Origin: UBA6522 sp965262365
Lineage (GTDB): Bacteria; Pseudomonadota; Gammaproteobacteria; Steroidobacterales; Rariloculaceae
Direction of reading: 5' to 3'
DNA length: 64,000 nt
NCBI GenBank assembly: GCA_965262365.1
Contig: OZ253541.1
Coordinates: forward strand, 2,418,001-2,482,000
The notes beneath the pieces were generated by a model. The model saw nothing but the letters and a program-made list of their open reading frames with translations, searched no databases and was not told the origin of the DNA. This document shows, in pieces, positions 1-9,304 of the stretch (position 1 is the stretch's first letter; every line of letters starts with the position of its first letter). The translations under genes were made by a program, and so were the position numbers.

Positions 1-14
1 CGCTGCCCGGGAGC

Positions 15-340
15 TTGACCTTGGTGTTCGCTGCTGTCGCCCGCGAGGCCATGCGGAACACCCTGCAGGGTTCGATTGTTACACTGATTTTGGCGAACAT
101 TTGCCTGCATTACATCCTCCACCTCAGGTTCCAGAGGAAGTGGCGCTTCCGCACAGCCCGTGGCGACACGATCATCGTGCGGTACGCCGATGATTTCGTG
201 ATCGGGTTCCGGTACAAGTGGCATGCAGAATCGTTCCTGCACGATCTGAAGAAGAAGCTGGCCTCGTTTTCACTCGAGCTACACCTCGACAAGACCCGTC
301 TCATAGAGTTCGGCAAGTTCACCATGGCGGACCGCAAGCA
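15..340 (+). pseudogene. Group II intron reverse transcriptase/maturase fragment
   Basis: A 110-residue piece of a group II intron-type reverse transcriptase. The palm is recognisable: a degenerate TLQGS...LANICLHYILHL stretch (family norm TPQGG...LANIYLHYVLD), then the catalytic YADD box in VRYADDFVIGF, then the KTRLIEFGKF segment. The N-terminal fingers, the X/thumb domain and the endonuclease domain are absent, and the window edge cuts the 5' side. No intron RNA structure was recognised. The QG and LANIYLHY-type motifs point to a group II intron enzyme, not to a retroelement of the diversity-generating type. It is followed within 105 bp by a broken relaxase gene, so this is a graveyard of mobile DNA. 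Confidence 0.75.
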
Positions 341-444
341 CGGGGCCGCGGTTGCCGAGAACGAGGACCCCGCGCCCGGGAGGGAAGATACCGGGTCCGG
401 GCAATAGTATCGCCCGTTGGGGCCCGGTTGAACGGGGATGTGAA

Positions 445-910
445 ATGGTTGCGTCGATCGGCGCGGTCGCCTCCCCGTCTCAGGGTGTCTCCTGCCACAA
501 ACGCGACCGGTACCACGCCAACGACCAAGCGGCGAACAGTGGGGCCAGCCGCCGGCCTGGCGGGGGTGCGGCCAATCTGGGGCTCCTCTCGGGCCCGGTC
601 GATCCGGACGCGCTCAAGGAAATGCTCGAAGGCCGTGAACCGCACGGAGCAGGCCAGCGGTCGGGGCGCAAGCAGAAAGAGACGGCGCCATGCTGCACCG
701 TCCCGGCACGAATCTGACCTTATCGGCCCCGAAGCCGGTGTCCGTTGCCGCACTGATCGGGGGTGACCGGCGGATTCTCGCCACCCGCGACAGGGCGGTT
801 GAACGCAGGATGGCCTGGGTGGAAAAGGACGTCTTGCAGACACGGCTCACGAATCCGAACACCGGCCGCAGGGTCCGTTCCGGTGGGCAAAGGACGGTGG
901 CCGCGACATG
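445..910 (+). pseudogene. MobF relaxase fragment, N-terminal part
   Basis: Decayed copy of the relaxase encoded intact at 17295-20198. It starts with the same MVASIGAVASPSQGVS, and the later TLSAPKPVSVAALIGGDRRI and GQRTVAAT blocks align with TLSAPKSVSIAALIGGDRRI and GQKTVAAT of the intact protein. There is a frameshift near 680-695. The tyrosine-rich nicking motif (YYERDGYYASE in the intact enzyme) has become CHKRDRYHAND, so the first catalytic tyrosines are lost. Homology stops near 910, resumes at about 1940, and the gap holds an unrelated minus-strand gene. It cannot make an active relaxase. Confidence 0.85.
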
Positions 911-1034
911 CGCCAGAGCTCAAGCTGGGAAAAGAGAGGTTTGCATCCGCGAAGAACGCCCGGCAAGGTCGACCGAAGACGACCAAGCGCAGCATGGTCG
1001 ACAGAGAAGGTTCGCTGCCGCGAACGTCACACAC

Positions 1035-1871
1035 TCAGTACTTCGTCCCGCAGCGAAAACTACCATCCTGCCTGATTGACGACATCACTATGCCGAAATT
1101 CGCATTGAAATCGTACCGACAGGCAGCGAACTCCACATCGAAATCATCCGTAACAGGGACAAACTTGTCATCCGCAATCGCCCACGCTGCATGGCCCCCG
1201 AACATCGCGGAAACATAGGTATCAGTCCACCACGGATAATACTCCCGCATAATGCGGGAGCCCTCCTCGGGAAAAGAACCGCCGCACTCACTTCGCCTGC
1301 ACCACAGAATCTCTACGCTATACCCACAACTACTTCTGAACCACCAATTGCGGCGACCTTTCTCCGCTGTAATACAGTGATTCGCGTCCTCGATATTCAC
1401 ATCTGACGCATCGCGCGCCGCTCCGAAAAGCTCAGACCCATCAATAGTTTGCGGCCTGTCCGCGGGAGCAGGCCCATCCAACGGACACCTCACACTACCG
1501 TCCGAAAAGTAGTCCTCGCCCTTCAGACCGCCAACGCCAGCGTCATACCGACACACGACAAACGCTAAGCCGAGATCCTGCGTGAGCGGGATCGGTAGCC
1601 CCTTCGTCTCACCACGCTCCATCACGGACGACCCGTGGTAATAGTTCATGAACGTGCTTTCCTGCAAGCGGCACCGAAGGTGGTCGCTCAGCAGATCACG
1701 TGCGCACCAGCTCACCTGCACGGCAAACGAACAGGTGTTGACCAGGTACCAATCCGGCATACCCGGCATCTCCGACGCTTCAATACACGCGTTCTGGTCC
1801 ACGCCATCCTGACCGTGAGCGGAGAACGAAAAAAGCACCAACACCGCACTCAGAACAGCTAACTTCAACAC
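1035..1871 (-). CDS. Secreted protein with two copies of a Cys-containing domain
   Basis: About 278 residues. A signal peptide (VLKLAVLSAVLVLFSFSAHG) is followed by two related domains of about 110 residues, each beginning WYLVNTC or WWFRSSC, continuing with V.V.WC, and ending (Y/F)..DGS.RC. The same two-domain layout occurs in the protein at 10397-11164, so the two genes are paralogues within this window. The start is taken as GTG at 1871 (a TTG at 1868 is possible) because a GAGGTG ribosome site lies just upstream and the signal peptide then begins correctly. The gene sits inside a relaxase pseudogene in the opposite orientation, so it arrived as cargo. Function unknown; the conserved Cys pairs suggest disulfide-stabilised extracellular domains. 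Confidence 0.8.
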   Translation of the reverse strand: MLKLAVLSAVLVLFSFSAHGQDGVDQNACIEASEMPGMPDWYLVNTCSFAVQVSWCARDLLSDHLRCRLQESTFMNYYHGSSVMERGETKGLPIPLTQDLGLAFVVCRYDAGVGGLKGEDYFSDGSVRCPLDGPAPADRPQTIDGSELFGAARDASDVNIEDANHCITAEKGRRNWWFRSSCGYSVEILWCRRSECGGSFPEEGSRIMREYYPWWTDTYVSAMFGGHAAWAIADDKFVPVTDDFDVEFAACRYDFNANFGIVMSSIRQDGSFRCGTKY

Positions 1872-1939
1872 TTCGACACCTCGGACGACGTACAAGATCA
1901 GGCTTCCGCCTTGTACCACGTTAGCGCGCGAACGAAGAC

Positions 1940-2295
1940 GGCTCACACCGCGACACCCTGCAGGAGTTTAACACGCACGCGGTCATCGCCTCATGCGGCA
2001 GGGCGAGGACGGCAAATCGAGCGCTGTGGCCAACGTTGGATTCTACGCCTCGAAGTTGCTGATCGGCACGATCCACCGCGAAGACCTGGCGCGGTACCTT
2101 GAAGCGTTCGGCTGCCGATCGAAAAGGTCCATGGCGACGGGCGGTTCGAGATTGCGGGTGTCCTCCCAAAGGCGATCGATGCGTTCTCGACGCGCCGCGC
2201 TACCATCAGGGCGGCGATGAACGAGCGCGGCCTGGGCGATCCGGAGCAGAATACGAGGCTGGCCGAGCGCGCAGCGCTGATGACTGGCCGCGGAA
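1940..2295 (+). pseudogene. MobF relaxase fragment, continuation after the inserted gene
   Basis: Continuation of the relaxase pseudogene that begins at 445. The remnant reads through segments matching NTHAVIA, YASK(M/L)LIG, the D-LAR-LE region, and then AAMNERGLGD.EQN..LAERAALMT of the intact protein, with several frame changes. Homology ends immediately after the LMT. The three-histidine metal site is only partly kept (the HTHAVIANM of the intact protein is NTHAVIAS here). Together with 445-910 it shows that a second, older conjugative element of the same family once lay here. Confidence 0.8.
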
Positions 2296-2474
2296 CCCGG
2301 CTCAGTGCATCGCCGCTTATGGTGAGTGCAAGCGTCCCGCCCGCTCGAACCGCCGGTTGGCGCGCCGGGACGCCTGGCCGTGACATTTGGGCCACTGGCT
2401 ACGAACGGGCGTCGCACTAGCGGATGAGTCATGACAGTCGACACGACAAGGCTCCCAATTGACACGCTGTAAAC

Positions 2475-2921
2475 GCAAAGCAGAAATGTCCCCTTTGGCC
2501 GGCGTGTGCCATACACCTGTGGCGGTACCGCATCGGCCTTGGGCGCAGGGAGCGGAGCGACCGAAGCCCAAGGCCGATGCGCACGGGCTTCATCCCGCCG
2601 CGGCCCCGCCCGCGTCCGGCTTCCACGACCGCCGCCAAGGGTGGTCCGGGCCGGCTTGTAGGTCGGGCGCGATCGCTGTTCCGCCTTGATCCGGTCCACG
2701 CGCCGCACCACCGTTTTCTCGTCCTCCACCGTCGCCGCCTCGCCTTCCCCGAGCAACCGTGTCGGCAACGCCCGACCGTCGCGCAGCACCGTCACCGAAC
2801 CGTCGAACGTCTGGCACACGGTGACCGCCGCGCCGCGCAGACGGTACTCCTTGCCGCGCCTCGTGACCCGGTACTCGCGGTTGCGGAACCGGATCGTCAG
2901 ATCCTTCGTCAGCTTGCGCAC
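2475..2921 (-). pseudogene. ISNCY-like transposase, C-terminal fragment
   Basis: The reverse strand encodes RKLTKDLTIRFRNREYRV, then RLRGAAVTVCQTFDGSVTVL, then RDGRALPTRLL, ending KGTFLLC. This order is that of the C-terminal beta-barrel region of ISNCY-type DDE transposases (LTVQYD.VLY... G..VTVYDYPDG...RYKGR.LPY). The catalytic domain is missing. A separate fragment with the catalytic part of such a transposase lies at 17003-17251 on the other strand; I cannot tell whether they came from one copy. From the upstream end of this fragment to 3286 I see no gene. Confidence 0.6.
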
Positions 2922-3286
2922 ATGGTGTCTGATGCCCAAATCTGGCATTGCCCTTCCACGTATAGCTGCTCGATTTATCTGTGTGAACAGCGCCAATGGC
3001 CCCGATTCGCGATTTGCCCTCAAGATCGATAGAAAGTAGCCCAGTCAGACCGTTCGCCGCCAGACGATTGGCATGGCTATTTGGGTCTCTCCAGGGCGCA
3101 ACGGTCATCTATGTTATTCATTCGGGACAGGCGAGGATGGTATAGCATTGATCGATTTTGCGATGCAACTTGCCAAATCGCGTGTTCGACGTTGCGATTA
3201 TGGGCCGCTCAACGGTGCTTGGACCAGCGTGTGCGGGTTCACTACATGTGGGACTGGTCGCTGCAGTCCATGGTGGATTGAACCGC

Positions 3287-4874
3287 CTATCGCCTGTCCT
3301 GGCCCGACCCCCGGACAACCACCTCGTAGCGGCCCGCAGCCTTGAGCGACGACAGCTCGACATAATACACGCCCGGTTGCGCCGCATATCGAATCTGCAA
3401 CTGCCTCTCTTCAGAGTTCGGCTCAATCGGCTTCATTGTCCAGTCGTCGCACGCTTGGGTTAAGATGATTTCTTCAAGTATGCCGCCGTCTTCCATAGCA
3501 ATTTCGGCGCCAACCGCGTTTAGAATGCGTGCTCGCGGCGGGAACGTGCCAACGACATCAACAATCAAGTCGGTACGCCGCGCGAGCTCAAGTCGATAGA
3601 CATCCTGATCTTCCCGTGGATCGATCTCGCCCGTTATGTAACCGATCACTCCACGAGCGGTGGTATCCAGCTGCATATTCGTAGCGGTCGCCGGGAGACC
3701 GCCGTGATCGTCGGGCGCAACCTCCTGGACGCTAAGCCGATAAGGTCCGATGTAATCAGCCCGTTGGGGCGGTCCGCACAATCCCGCGGAGAACGCAGTC
3801 ACTGACCGAAAAGAAACCACCGACGAGTAATATGTCCCGGGCGCAAGCTCGGCCCTCGTGCGCAGGTCCGTCCGAGCCGTGCCATAGCCTTCCTGGAGCC
3901 ATACCGCCTCTGCGTCGAGGAGATTCAATTCGGCATTGTCGAATTCGCTCGCCACAGACACCGCGACGGTAACTGGACGCGGCAGGTCCAGACGGAAATA
4001 GTCGATGTCGTCCCGTCGCTCGACGACTCCGTTCACCGTCCCGCCCAGCAGGACAACGGTGGCCGTGTCCGGCCGATTTCCATGGTCGTCCGGTTCCGTC
4101 TCGCGCGCGACAATCTCGTATCGTCCAGTCTCCTCAGAAGCCAGTCCCACGTAATAGCTGCCCACATCCAGTTCGCCCTGCAGCTGAAATTCGGAACGCT
4201 CGGGTATCCATTCCATTGTGCTGAGCACGCCACCATCCGCGTCGGTCAACGCCCCGAATTGCGCATTACCCGCCGCAGTTACGACGACGGTGGCTCGCCG
4301 CTCCACTTCAAGACGGAAATAGTCCTCGTCATCGTACGGGTCGATTTCGCCTGCCACTGTGCCTCCGAGCACGATCGCTGTCGCCTCCGCCTCCGTGTTG
4401 CCGTGATCGTCCGGGGGCGTTTGGCGGACGAAGACCTGGTAATTATCCGATCCTCCCCGCCCCCCCCCAAACCCCAAAACGTAGGTAGTGACTGCCTGCT
4501 TCCAGTATTGCGTGCAGACCCTGACGGCTCTGTCCCTGACGGCTATATCCAATGTCATCGTTTTCGATATACATGCCGATCACGTCGGTGATAGTCTGGC
4601 CGTTCGCGTCGACAAGCGTAATATCGAACCACTCATCCGCGCTGGTGACCACAATCAAGTCCATTTGTTGCGGTAGGTCGATCCGGAAATAGTCCAGATC
4701 GCCCATTGAGTCGATATAACCCGTCGCAATCTCCTCCAATGCAAGAGGCGTGGCCGAGTCCGGCGAGTCACCGTGGTCGTCGAGACCCGCCGAGCGCTGT
4801 GCGACAGCCACGGCGCCAAACAACCCCACCACGACGTACGTCGACACTCGGCACAGGATATTTAAAGTGCCCAT
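3287..4874 (-). CDS. Secreted PPC-repeat protein with a frameshift in a G9 tract
   Basis: A signal peptide (STYVVVGLFGAVAVAQ) precedes four bacterial pre-peptidase C-terminal (PPC) type repeats. Each opens with PDDHG or LDDHG, and a D.DYFR(I/L)(D/E)(L/V) strand follows about 35 residues later; one copy has DQDVYRLEL. The start at 4874 has GGAAGG seven bases upstream. The reading frame breaks in a run of nine identical bases (C on the plus strand, 4460-4468). With eight bases the two halves join into one 528-residue protein, so this is either a phase-variable tract or a sequencing slip. No protease or other catalytic domain is attached. PPC modules in other proteins are exported adhesion or folding domains; the role here is unknown. 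Confidence 0.75.
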
Positions 4875-5747
4875 CGTCTGACTTCCTTCCCGCGATTCTT
4901 TATGCACTGTAGCATAATGAATCTGCACTCTGGATGACCAGCTGGCAGAGCTGTTTTGAGAACTGGCTGACAGCAACAACGACGGGCACGGTGACCAGGT
5001 GCGCGAGAATTCATCTGGGCGTTAGGAGAAACATCAAAATACGGCCGAAAGTCCTCCCGCCTGTGAACACCAGCCGCTGATCCCCTCATGGCAGATGACC
5101 ACCGCGACGCACGCCACACGTTGTCACATTAATCGGAGAACAACACGCATTCTTGGACCGTCGCGCCAGTGACAGGGTCGGGCCCGATCATTCAATTAGA
5201 AACTGAATATGGGCCGACGGTTTCCGCAAGAAGTCTGTCGTGATTGGCGCCAGGCGAGGAGGTGAGTTCCTGGCTGGAGCAGCCCAGGCGCCATTGCGGC
5301 GTCGCACATCGCGAAACCGCTATCCAGAAGATGCATCGTATGGGCACGCATGCGCCATGTCACCTCTGTTTCGGGACGGCGAAGGCACATCGGCGGGATG
5401 CGCGATGCAGGTCCATCTCGAGAAGGCGGGGACATTCGCACGCGACGGGCGGCCACCTCGTGAAACCTTCGGAACGTTCACGGCGGCGACAGAACAAAGC
5501 AGAAGTCCTTGATCCACCCCGCGACTGTCCTGGCGATCTACTCGCTAGCCCGACCTATTCGCGAAGGTCAATTGTAGGGTTTCGACCGGCACGCGGCGAG
5601 TTGGTTTGCCGTGAAACGGCGATGCTTTTTGGGGCGGAAGTCCGGTTACCTGCCCCATTACTCCGAATTTTGAGCGGTCATGCTACCCATCACCAGATTC
5701 GAGACGAGCGCGACCGCAAAATGGCGTCTGTGCGCCGAACCGGACGG
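4875..5747. other. Gene-free stretch
   Basis: Open frames here are short, lack ribosome sites and resemble nothing I recognise. The 5530-5690 part may be debris from an inserted element, but I cannot name it. Confidence 0.4.
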
Positions 5748-5989
5748 GATTAGCCTGAGCGCATTAGCAATCCGCAAGAGATCCCGCATCTGCACTGTCG
5801 ACTCAAGCGAGCCTTCGTTCACCACCAGTACGGATTTCGCGATCGCCGCGCGCACAACCTTCGCACCTTTGGGCTCAGACATTCCTTGTCCCCGCCAGCG
5901 TTGCGCGCAAGGAACCACTGAAAAATCTCGTTTTCGTTGCAGGCTTCGACCGCCAGCGACTTCACTGCGGAAGCGCATGGCGCCAGTCC
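5748..5989 (-). pseudogene. MobF relaxase helicase-domain fragment
   Basis: A second relaxase remnant, from the helicase half. In one frame GLAPCASAVKSLAVEA and FQWFLARNAG match GLAPSASAAQTLAAEA and LQRFLVRNAG of the intact TraI. After a frameshift near 5855, AKSVLVVNEGSLESTVQ and RDLLRIANALRL match AKTVLVVDEGSLASTVQ and RNLLRIARELRL, which contain the Walker B region (the VVDEGS acidic pair is VVNEGS here). The fragment is joined in frame at its upstream end to the truncated avd gene. Confidence 0.8.
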
Positions 5990-6217
5990 GATCAGCCGCT
6001 CCTGCACGTCGAGCGCCCTCGCCTGGACGCGATCGCCCAGTTGAAATTTCCGGTTGCGCGAAAACCGCTTCACCGCCACCACCAACCACAGGATGAAACG
6101 ATAATGCGCCTCCAGCGCCGCGCCGGTCGTCCTGGCATGGTCCGGGCCGCTGCGCCGCGAGTCGTCCACGTCATCCTTGCGCGTCACGGGCTCCTCCAAC
6201 GCGATTTCATCCGCCAT
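5990..6217 (-). pseudogene. avd: Truncated avd-like accessory gene of a diversity-generating retroelement
   Basis: About 76 residues starting MADEIALEEP. The segment HYRFILWLV..VKRF, followed by LGDRVQARALDVQERLI, matches the first two helices of the Avd four-helix-bundle family (pattern HYRFLLWL...EKFPRS.KF.LGDRIQ..ALDVLE..I). Avd binds the retroelement reverse transcriptase and template RNA. About half of the bundle is missing: at 5989 the frame runs directly into a relaxase fragment. It lies 70 bp downstream of the variable-protein gene, the normal place for avd. The identification is from motif recall and a profile search would settle it. As it stands the product should be non-functional. 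Confidence 0.7.
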
Positions 6218-6230
6218 CGCGTTGCCGCGT

Positions 6231-6257
6231 CCAAGGGGGGCGCACGCCCCCCCTTGG
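6231..6257. promoter_or_regulatory. GC-rich hairpin behind the variable region
   Basis: A perfect 10-bp inverted repeat (CCAAGGGGGG / CCCCCCTTGG) with a 7-nt loop, about 45 bp past the end of the variable region. Known diversity-generating retroelements carry a GC-rich hairpin or cruciform just after the variable repeat that promotes target-primed retrohoming; position and composition fit that role. It could also simply terminate transcription of the variable-protein gene. Confidence 0.55.
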
Positions 6258-6287
6258 AACCCCCCAAAGACGTAAGGAGGTAAAGAT

Positions 6288-7424
6288 TCAAGGCGTAATC
6301 GTCCGGGCCACACGGAACCCGACGTTGGTGAGCCGGTTCCCGGTGGTGGCCCTGAAGCGGGACGCGGAGCTCAGGTTCCTGGGGAGGCGGTCCCAGGCAC
6401 CGCTACGCAACATGCGCTGGCTACAATCCCCGCTTAGCCACGCGCTTCCGTCGCTCGGTGCCCCGGCGTAACTCTCGTTCCAACAATCCTCCACCCACTC
6501 CGCTACGTTGCCGTGCATGTCGTACACATCAAACCCGTTGGCCGGAAAAGAACCCGCCGGCGCGGTGTTCTCCCACTGATCACCGCAGCGCTCTCGATCT
6601 TCCCAGTTGTAGCAGTTAGCCCGGTTATTTCCAATTGCGTTGCCCCAACTGTACATCGTCGAAGTCCCCGCACGCGCCACGTACTCCCATTCCGCCTCGC
6701 TCAACAACCGGTAACTCTGTCCCGTCTGCCGCGACAACCACGCCACGTATTCCTGCGCGTCATCCCACGACACGTTGATTACCGAGCGACGGCCCCGGCC
6801 CCAGCCTTCATCGTCCACCCTGTTCGGATACGTGAACCGGTCGTAGTCCTCGAACGTTACCTCGTACTTCGAAACCGCGAACGCCCGCGGTATCGTCACG
6901 TCGTGTACCGGCTGTTCACGATCGAAGCATTCCACACCCGAAACGCACCCCATTCGGAAACGCCCTGCCGGGATCACCACCATCTCCGGACCCTGACCGC
7001 CTGTGCTCAATACATCCGAGAAAGTCTCCCCTGCTTGCCGGGCCAGCGCGCGCGGTGCAGTCTGCGCGCTACCCGGTTGCGGCACCGGCGATGGCGCCGA
7101 GCTGCCTGAGGAATACGCTGCGGCTGCGCCGGACTGCGGTGCCGACAGCGGCGGGCGTGCCGCGGCCGACGCCCGGGTCATCGCTTCGATCACCGTCGAA
7201 TCCACCCCCACCCTCGACAGCGCCGCCAACTGCGCCACCGTGGTATCGAATTCCGTACGCCTCGACTCGATCACCGTAACGATCGCCGACGCCGATACGC
7301 CTGCCTCCATCAGCGTGACAATGTCCGCGTTGGTCAGTATTTCCTCGCCTTCCTGCCCCAGCGCGCCAACCATGGCACACATCGCAACAACGACCATCGC
7401 CAATGACGCCCCTGTTCTTGTCAT
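6288..7424 (-). CDS. Secreted variable protein with a formylglycine-enzyme/C-type lectin fold
   Basis: About 378 residues. There is a signal peptide (LAMVVVAMCAMVGALG), an N-terminal helical module (ADIVTLMEAGVSASAIVTVI), a Ser/Pro/Ala linker, then a formylglycine-generating-enzyme-like domain: MVVIPAGRFRMG, SKYEVTFEDYDRF, VSWDDAQEYVAWLS, YRLLSEAEWEYVARAGT, DMHGNVAEWVEDC, and a final NVGFRVAR. This fold is the commonest scaffold for diversity-generating retroelement targets. The last 40 residues have the expected NVGFR ending and a run of NNC codons (see the variable-region entry). The start is taken at 7424; an ATG at 7442 is also possible. It probably displays a variable ligand-binding surface outside the cell. 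Confidence 0.8.
   Translation of the reverse strand: MTRTGASLAMVVVAMCAMVGALGQEGEEILTNADIVTLMEAGVSASAIVTVIESRRTEFDTTVAQLAALSRVGVDSTVIEAMTRASAAARPPLSAPQSGAAAAYSSGSSAPSPVPQPGSAQTAPRALARQAGETFSDVLSTGGQGPEMVVIPAGRFRMGCVSGVECFDREQPVHDVTIPRAFAVSKYEVTFEDYDRFTYPNRVDDEGWGRGRRSVINVSWDDAQEYVAWLSRQTGQSYRLLSEAEWEYVARAGTSTMYSWGNAIGNNRANCYNWEDRERCGDQWENTAPAGSFPANGFDVYDMHGNVAEWVEDCWNESYAGAPSDGSAWLSGDCSQRMLRSGAWDRLPRNLSSASRFRATTGNRLTNVGFRVARTITP
6302..6413 (-). repeat. Putative variable repeat (VR) of a diversity-generating retroelement
   Basis: Between the GAW and NVGFR landmarks the codons read GAC CGC CTC, later AGC TCC GCG TCC CGC TTC, later GCC ACC ACC, and CTC ACC AAC. Nearly every likely variable position ends in C, which is what adenine-specific mutagenesis of AAC codons in a template repeat produces. 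The flanking framework (RNLS, GNR, VGFR) fits the usual template sequence of such systems. No second, adenine-rich copy was found in the window, so the template repeat is missing or lies elsewhere. Confidence 0.65.
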
Positions 7425-7644
7425 CGCCCCGCTCCCGTTCATAGTGTCTGTCCCGATTGTTCCAGCGATTCATCCCCGGTGCAACGCGAGCGTCTTCAGT
7501 CTGGAATGACCAAACCCCCCTGCACGACACCACCCAATACACCGACGACCCGGCTGTTCTTCCTGGCTAGCAGCCTTGCGCGGTGCCACTTCCAGTTGTT
7601 GCGATGGACCTGTCACCAGGCCGCGTGACAGGACGCCATGTGCG

Positions 7645-8733
7645 TCATTCATTCTCCGTTCGTCGCACCAGGTGCCGGTAAAACCGCGTGCGCCCAAGCG
7701 GAGAATCTTCTTCAATCCCATCCAGCGGCGCCATGCCATCCGCGTCAAGCAGGTTCGGATCTGCACCGTTTCTGAGCAACAGCAGGCCGATGTCCGACTG
7801 TTGGCGAGCAATTTCCCGATCGGATTGTGCATAAATTAACGGTGTGATTTCTTCCAGCAGGGTATCTTCAGGTGGCGGGTCCGAAATCACATTGTGTAAC
7901 GGGGTTCGACCCAATCGATCGCGCGAGTTGACGTCTGCCCCGAATTCGATCATCGCCCGAACCACGGAAACCGACCTGAGTTGCCTGGCGGCTTCGTTCA
8001 ACGGCGTGCTCCCATTTTGATCTCTGGCCTCGATGTCCAGCCCAAACGCCGTCAGTCGGACGACAAACGCCCGGGCCAACTCATTGTTGCATTCCCGAAC
8101 GAGCGCAAACTCGTGCATTAGCGTAGCGGATGCTCCGTCTTTCACTGTAACGTCGCCGCCCGCTTTCACGAGTTCGTCCAGCACCTCAAGACCGTAGGAA
8201 CTGCATCTGCCATAAGGTATGGCCGCCCGCATCGGTGAAGCCCTCCCAAGGCCTTCCTGGTTTGGATCGGCACCCATGTCCAACAGTGTGCGGATGACCT
8301 CGATTGGACGAAAGAGACTCATGGCCGCGTGCAAGTAGGTCTCCCGCCCGTAATTGAAGACCAATTCATCGACGCCGACCCCGGCCGCATCCATGAACTC
8401 CAGCAGCGACTCCACATCATCGACTTCAACACGGAAGGCATTGTCGATGTCGGTACCCTGCACATAGTAGGTGGTGTACGACGTGTCCCCATCGATCATA
8501 TGCCAGAGCCCGTGCCGTTCTCCATCCACGTAAGGGCCCGACCACACGCTGTCGTGGGGAAATATGATCGTCCACTGGCCGACTCTCATACCGTTGACTT
8601 GAAACCCTTCCTCGACGACACCATTTTCGCGGTTAACAACCAACCACTTGAGCTGAGACGCGTCATCGGCCTGTTGGGCCTGCCCGCCAACGGCGAGAAA
8701 CAGGGCAAGTGCTGCGAGAATCGTTTGGTTCAT
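7645..8733 (-). CDS. Secreted ankyrin-repeat protein
   Basis: About 362 residues. The signal peptide MNQTILAALALFLAVGGQAQ sets the start at 8733. Residues of about 30-90 resemble a MORN/toxin-antitoxin-like beta region (NGMRVGQWTIIFPHD, DGERHGLWHMIDGD). Ankyrin repeats follow (EVIRTLLDMGADPNQEGLGR, ARDQNGSTPLNEAARQ, VRAMIEFGADVNSRDRLGR, LLLLRNGADPNLLDADGM). The gene stands alone on the minus strand between the variable protein and an IS256 remnant. Exported ankyrin proteins usually bind other proteins, often at a host interface; the partner is unknown. Confidence 0.8.
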   Translation of the reverse strand: MNQTILAALALFLAVGGQAQQADDASQLKWLVVNRENGVVEEGFQVNGMRVGQWTIIFPHDSVWSGPYVDGERHGLWHMIDGDTSYTTYYVQGTDIDNAFRVEVDDVESLLEFMDAAGVGVDELVFNYGRETYLHAAMSLFRPIEVIRTLLDMGADPNQEGLGRASPMRAAIPYGRCSSYGLEVLDELVKAGGDVTVKDGASATLMHEFALVRECNNELARAFVVRLTAFGLDIEARDQNGSTPLNEAARQLRSVSVVRAMIEFGADVNSRDRLGRTPLHNVISDPPPEDTLLEEITPLIYAQSDREIARQQSDIGLLLLRNGADPNLLDADGMAPLDGIEEDSPLGRTRFYRHLVRRTENE

Positions 8734-9304
8734 CGTTACTCTATTCCCATTGCCGATCATTGTTCATGAAATCGCCCAACCCATGATAATGGCAACCGGC
8801 CAGCACCGCATGCGCCGATATCATGAGGTCTGTGTCCGTTTGCTTCTCTTTTCCAGAGGGCATTTGATGCGACCGGGCCGGCGAGCGGCCATACGTATGG
8901 AACGCCGGGGTAAGGCCGGCTCGGGACCGAGCGGATACCGGTCGAGAAGCCGTTCGAGCGCGCCGACGACCGGAACGAACACGCGGGTCCGCCACGACAC
9001 GATCTCCGTCACGCAGCCGAGGCGATTCAGAATCGGCCCGTCGGTGTCGAGCGGACCCTCTACCTCGATGCGCGCGGCGCCCATCGGGCGGCGGCGGACC
9101 AAGCGCCGGCCGTTGGCGAGACTGAACGGGGCGCCGGGTCAACGTCCCGTGGACTTCGGCGGTGCCGAGCACCGTCGCCGCGGGAATCGGCCCCGACCTG
9201 TGTAGTTCACGGCTCGATGCGATTGATCCCGCGTTGAACGGGACACCCTCCTGCACCGGGTAACCCCGGGTCGATGCAACCGCCGAACCCCTTCTGCCCA
9301 ATCC
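8734..9304. other. Stretch without a recognisable gene
   Basis: Overlapping arginine-rich frames on both strands look like shadows. A minus-strand frame (8821-9102) containing VTEIVSWRTRVFVPVVGAL has protein-like character and could be a decayed fragment, but I cannot assign it. Confidence 0.35.

Noticed and set aside
15..340. Reverse transcriptase fragment as the missing retroelement reverse transcriptase
   Set aside because: The motifs (QGS, LANICLHYILH, VRYADDFVIGF, KTRLIEFGKF) follow group II intron enzymes, not DGR enzymes, and it is 5.5 kb away among unrelated debris.
5244..5753. Plus-strand 169-codon frame
   Set aside because: Arg/His-rich, no ribosome site, and its end lies antisense to the relaxase fragment.
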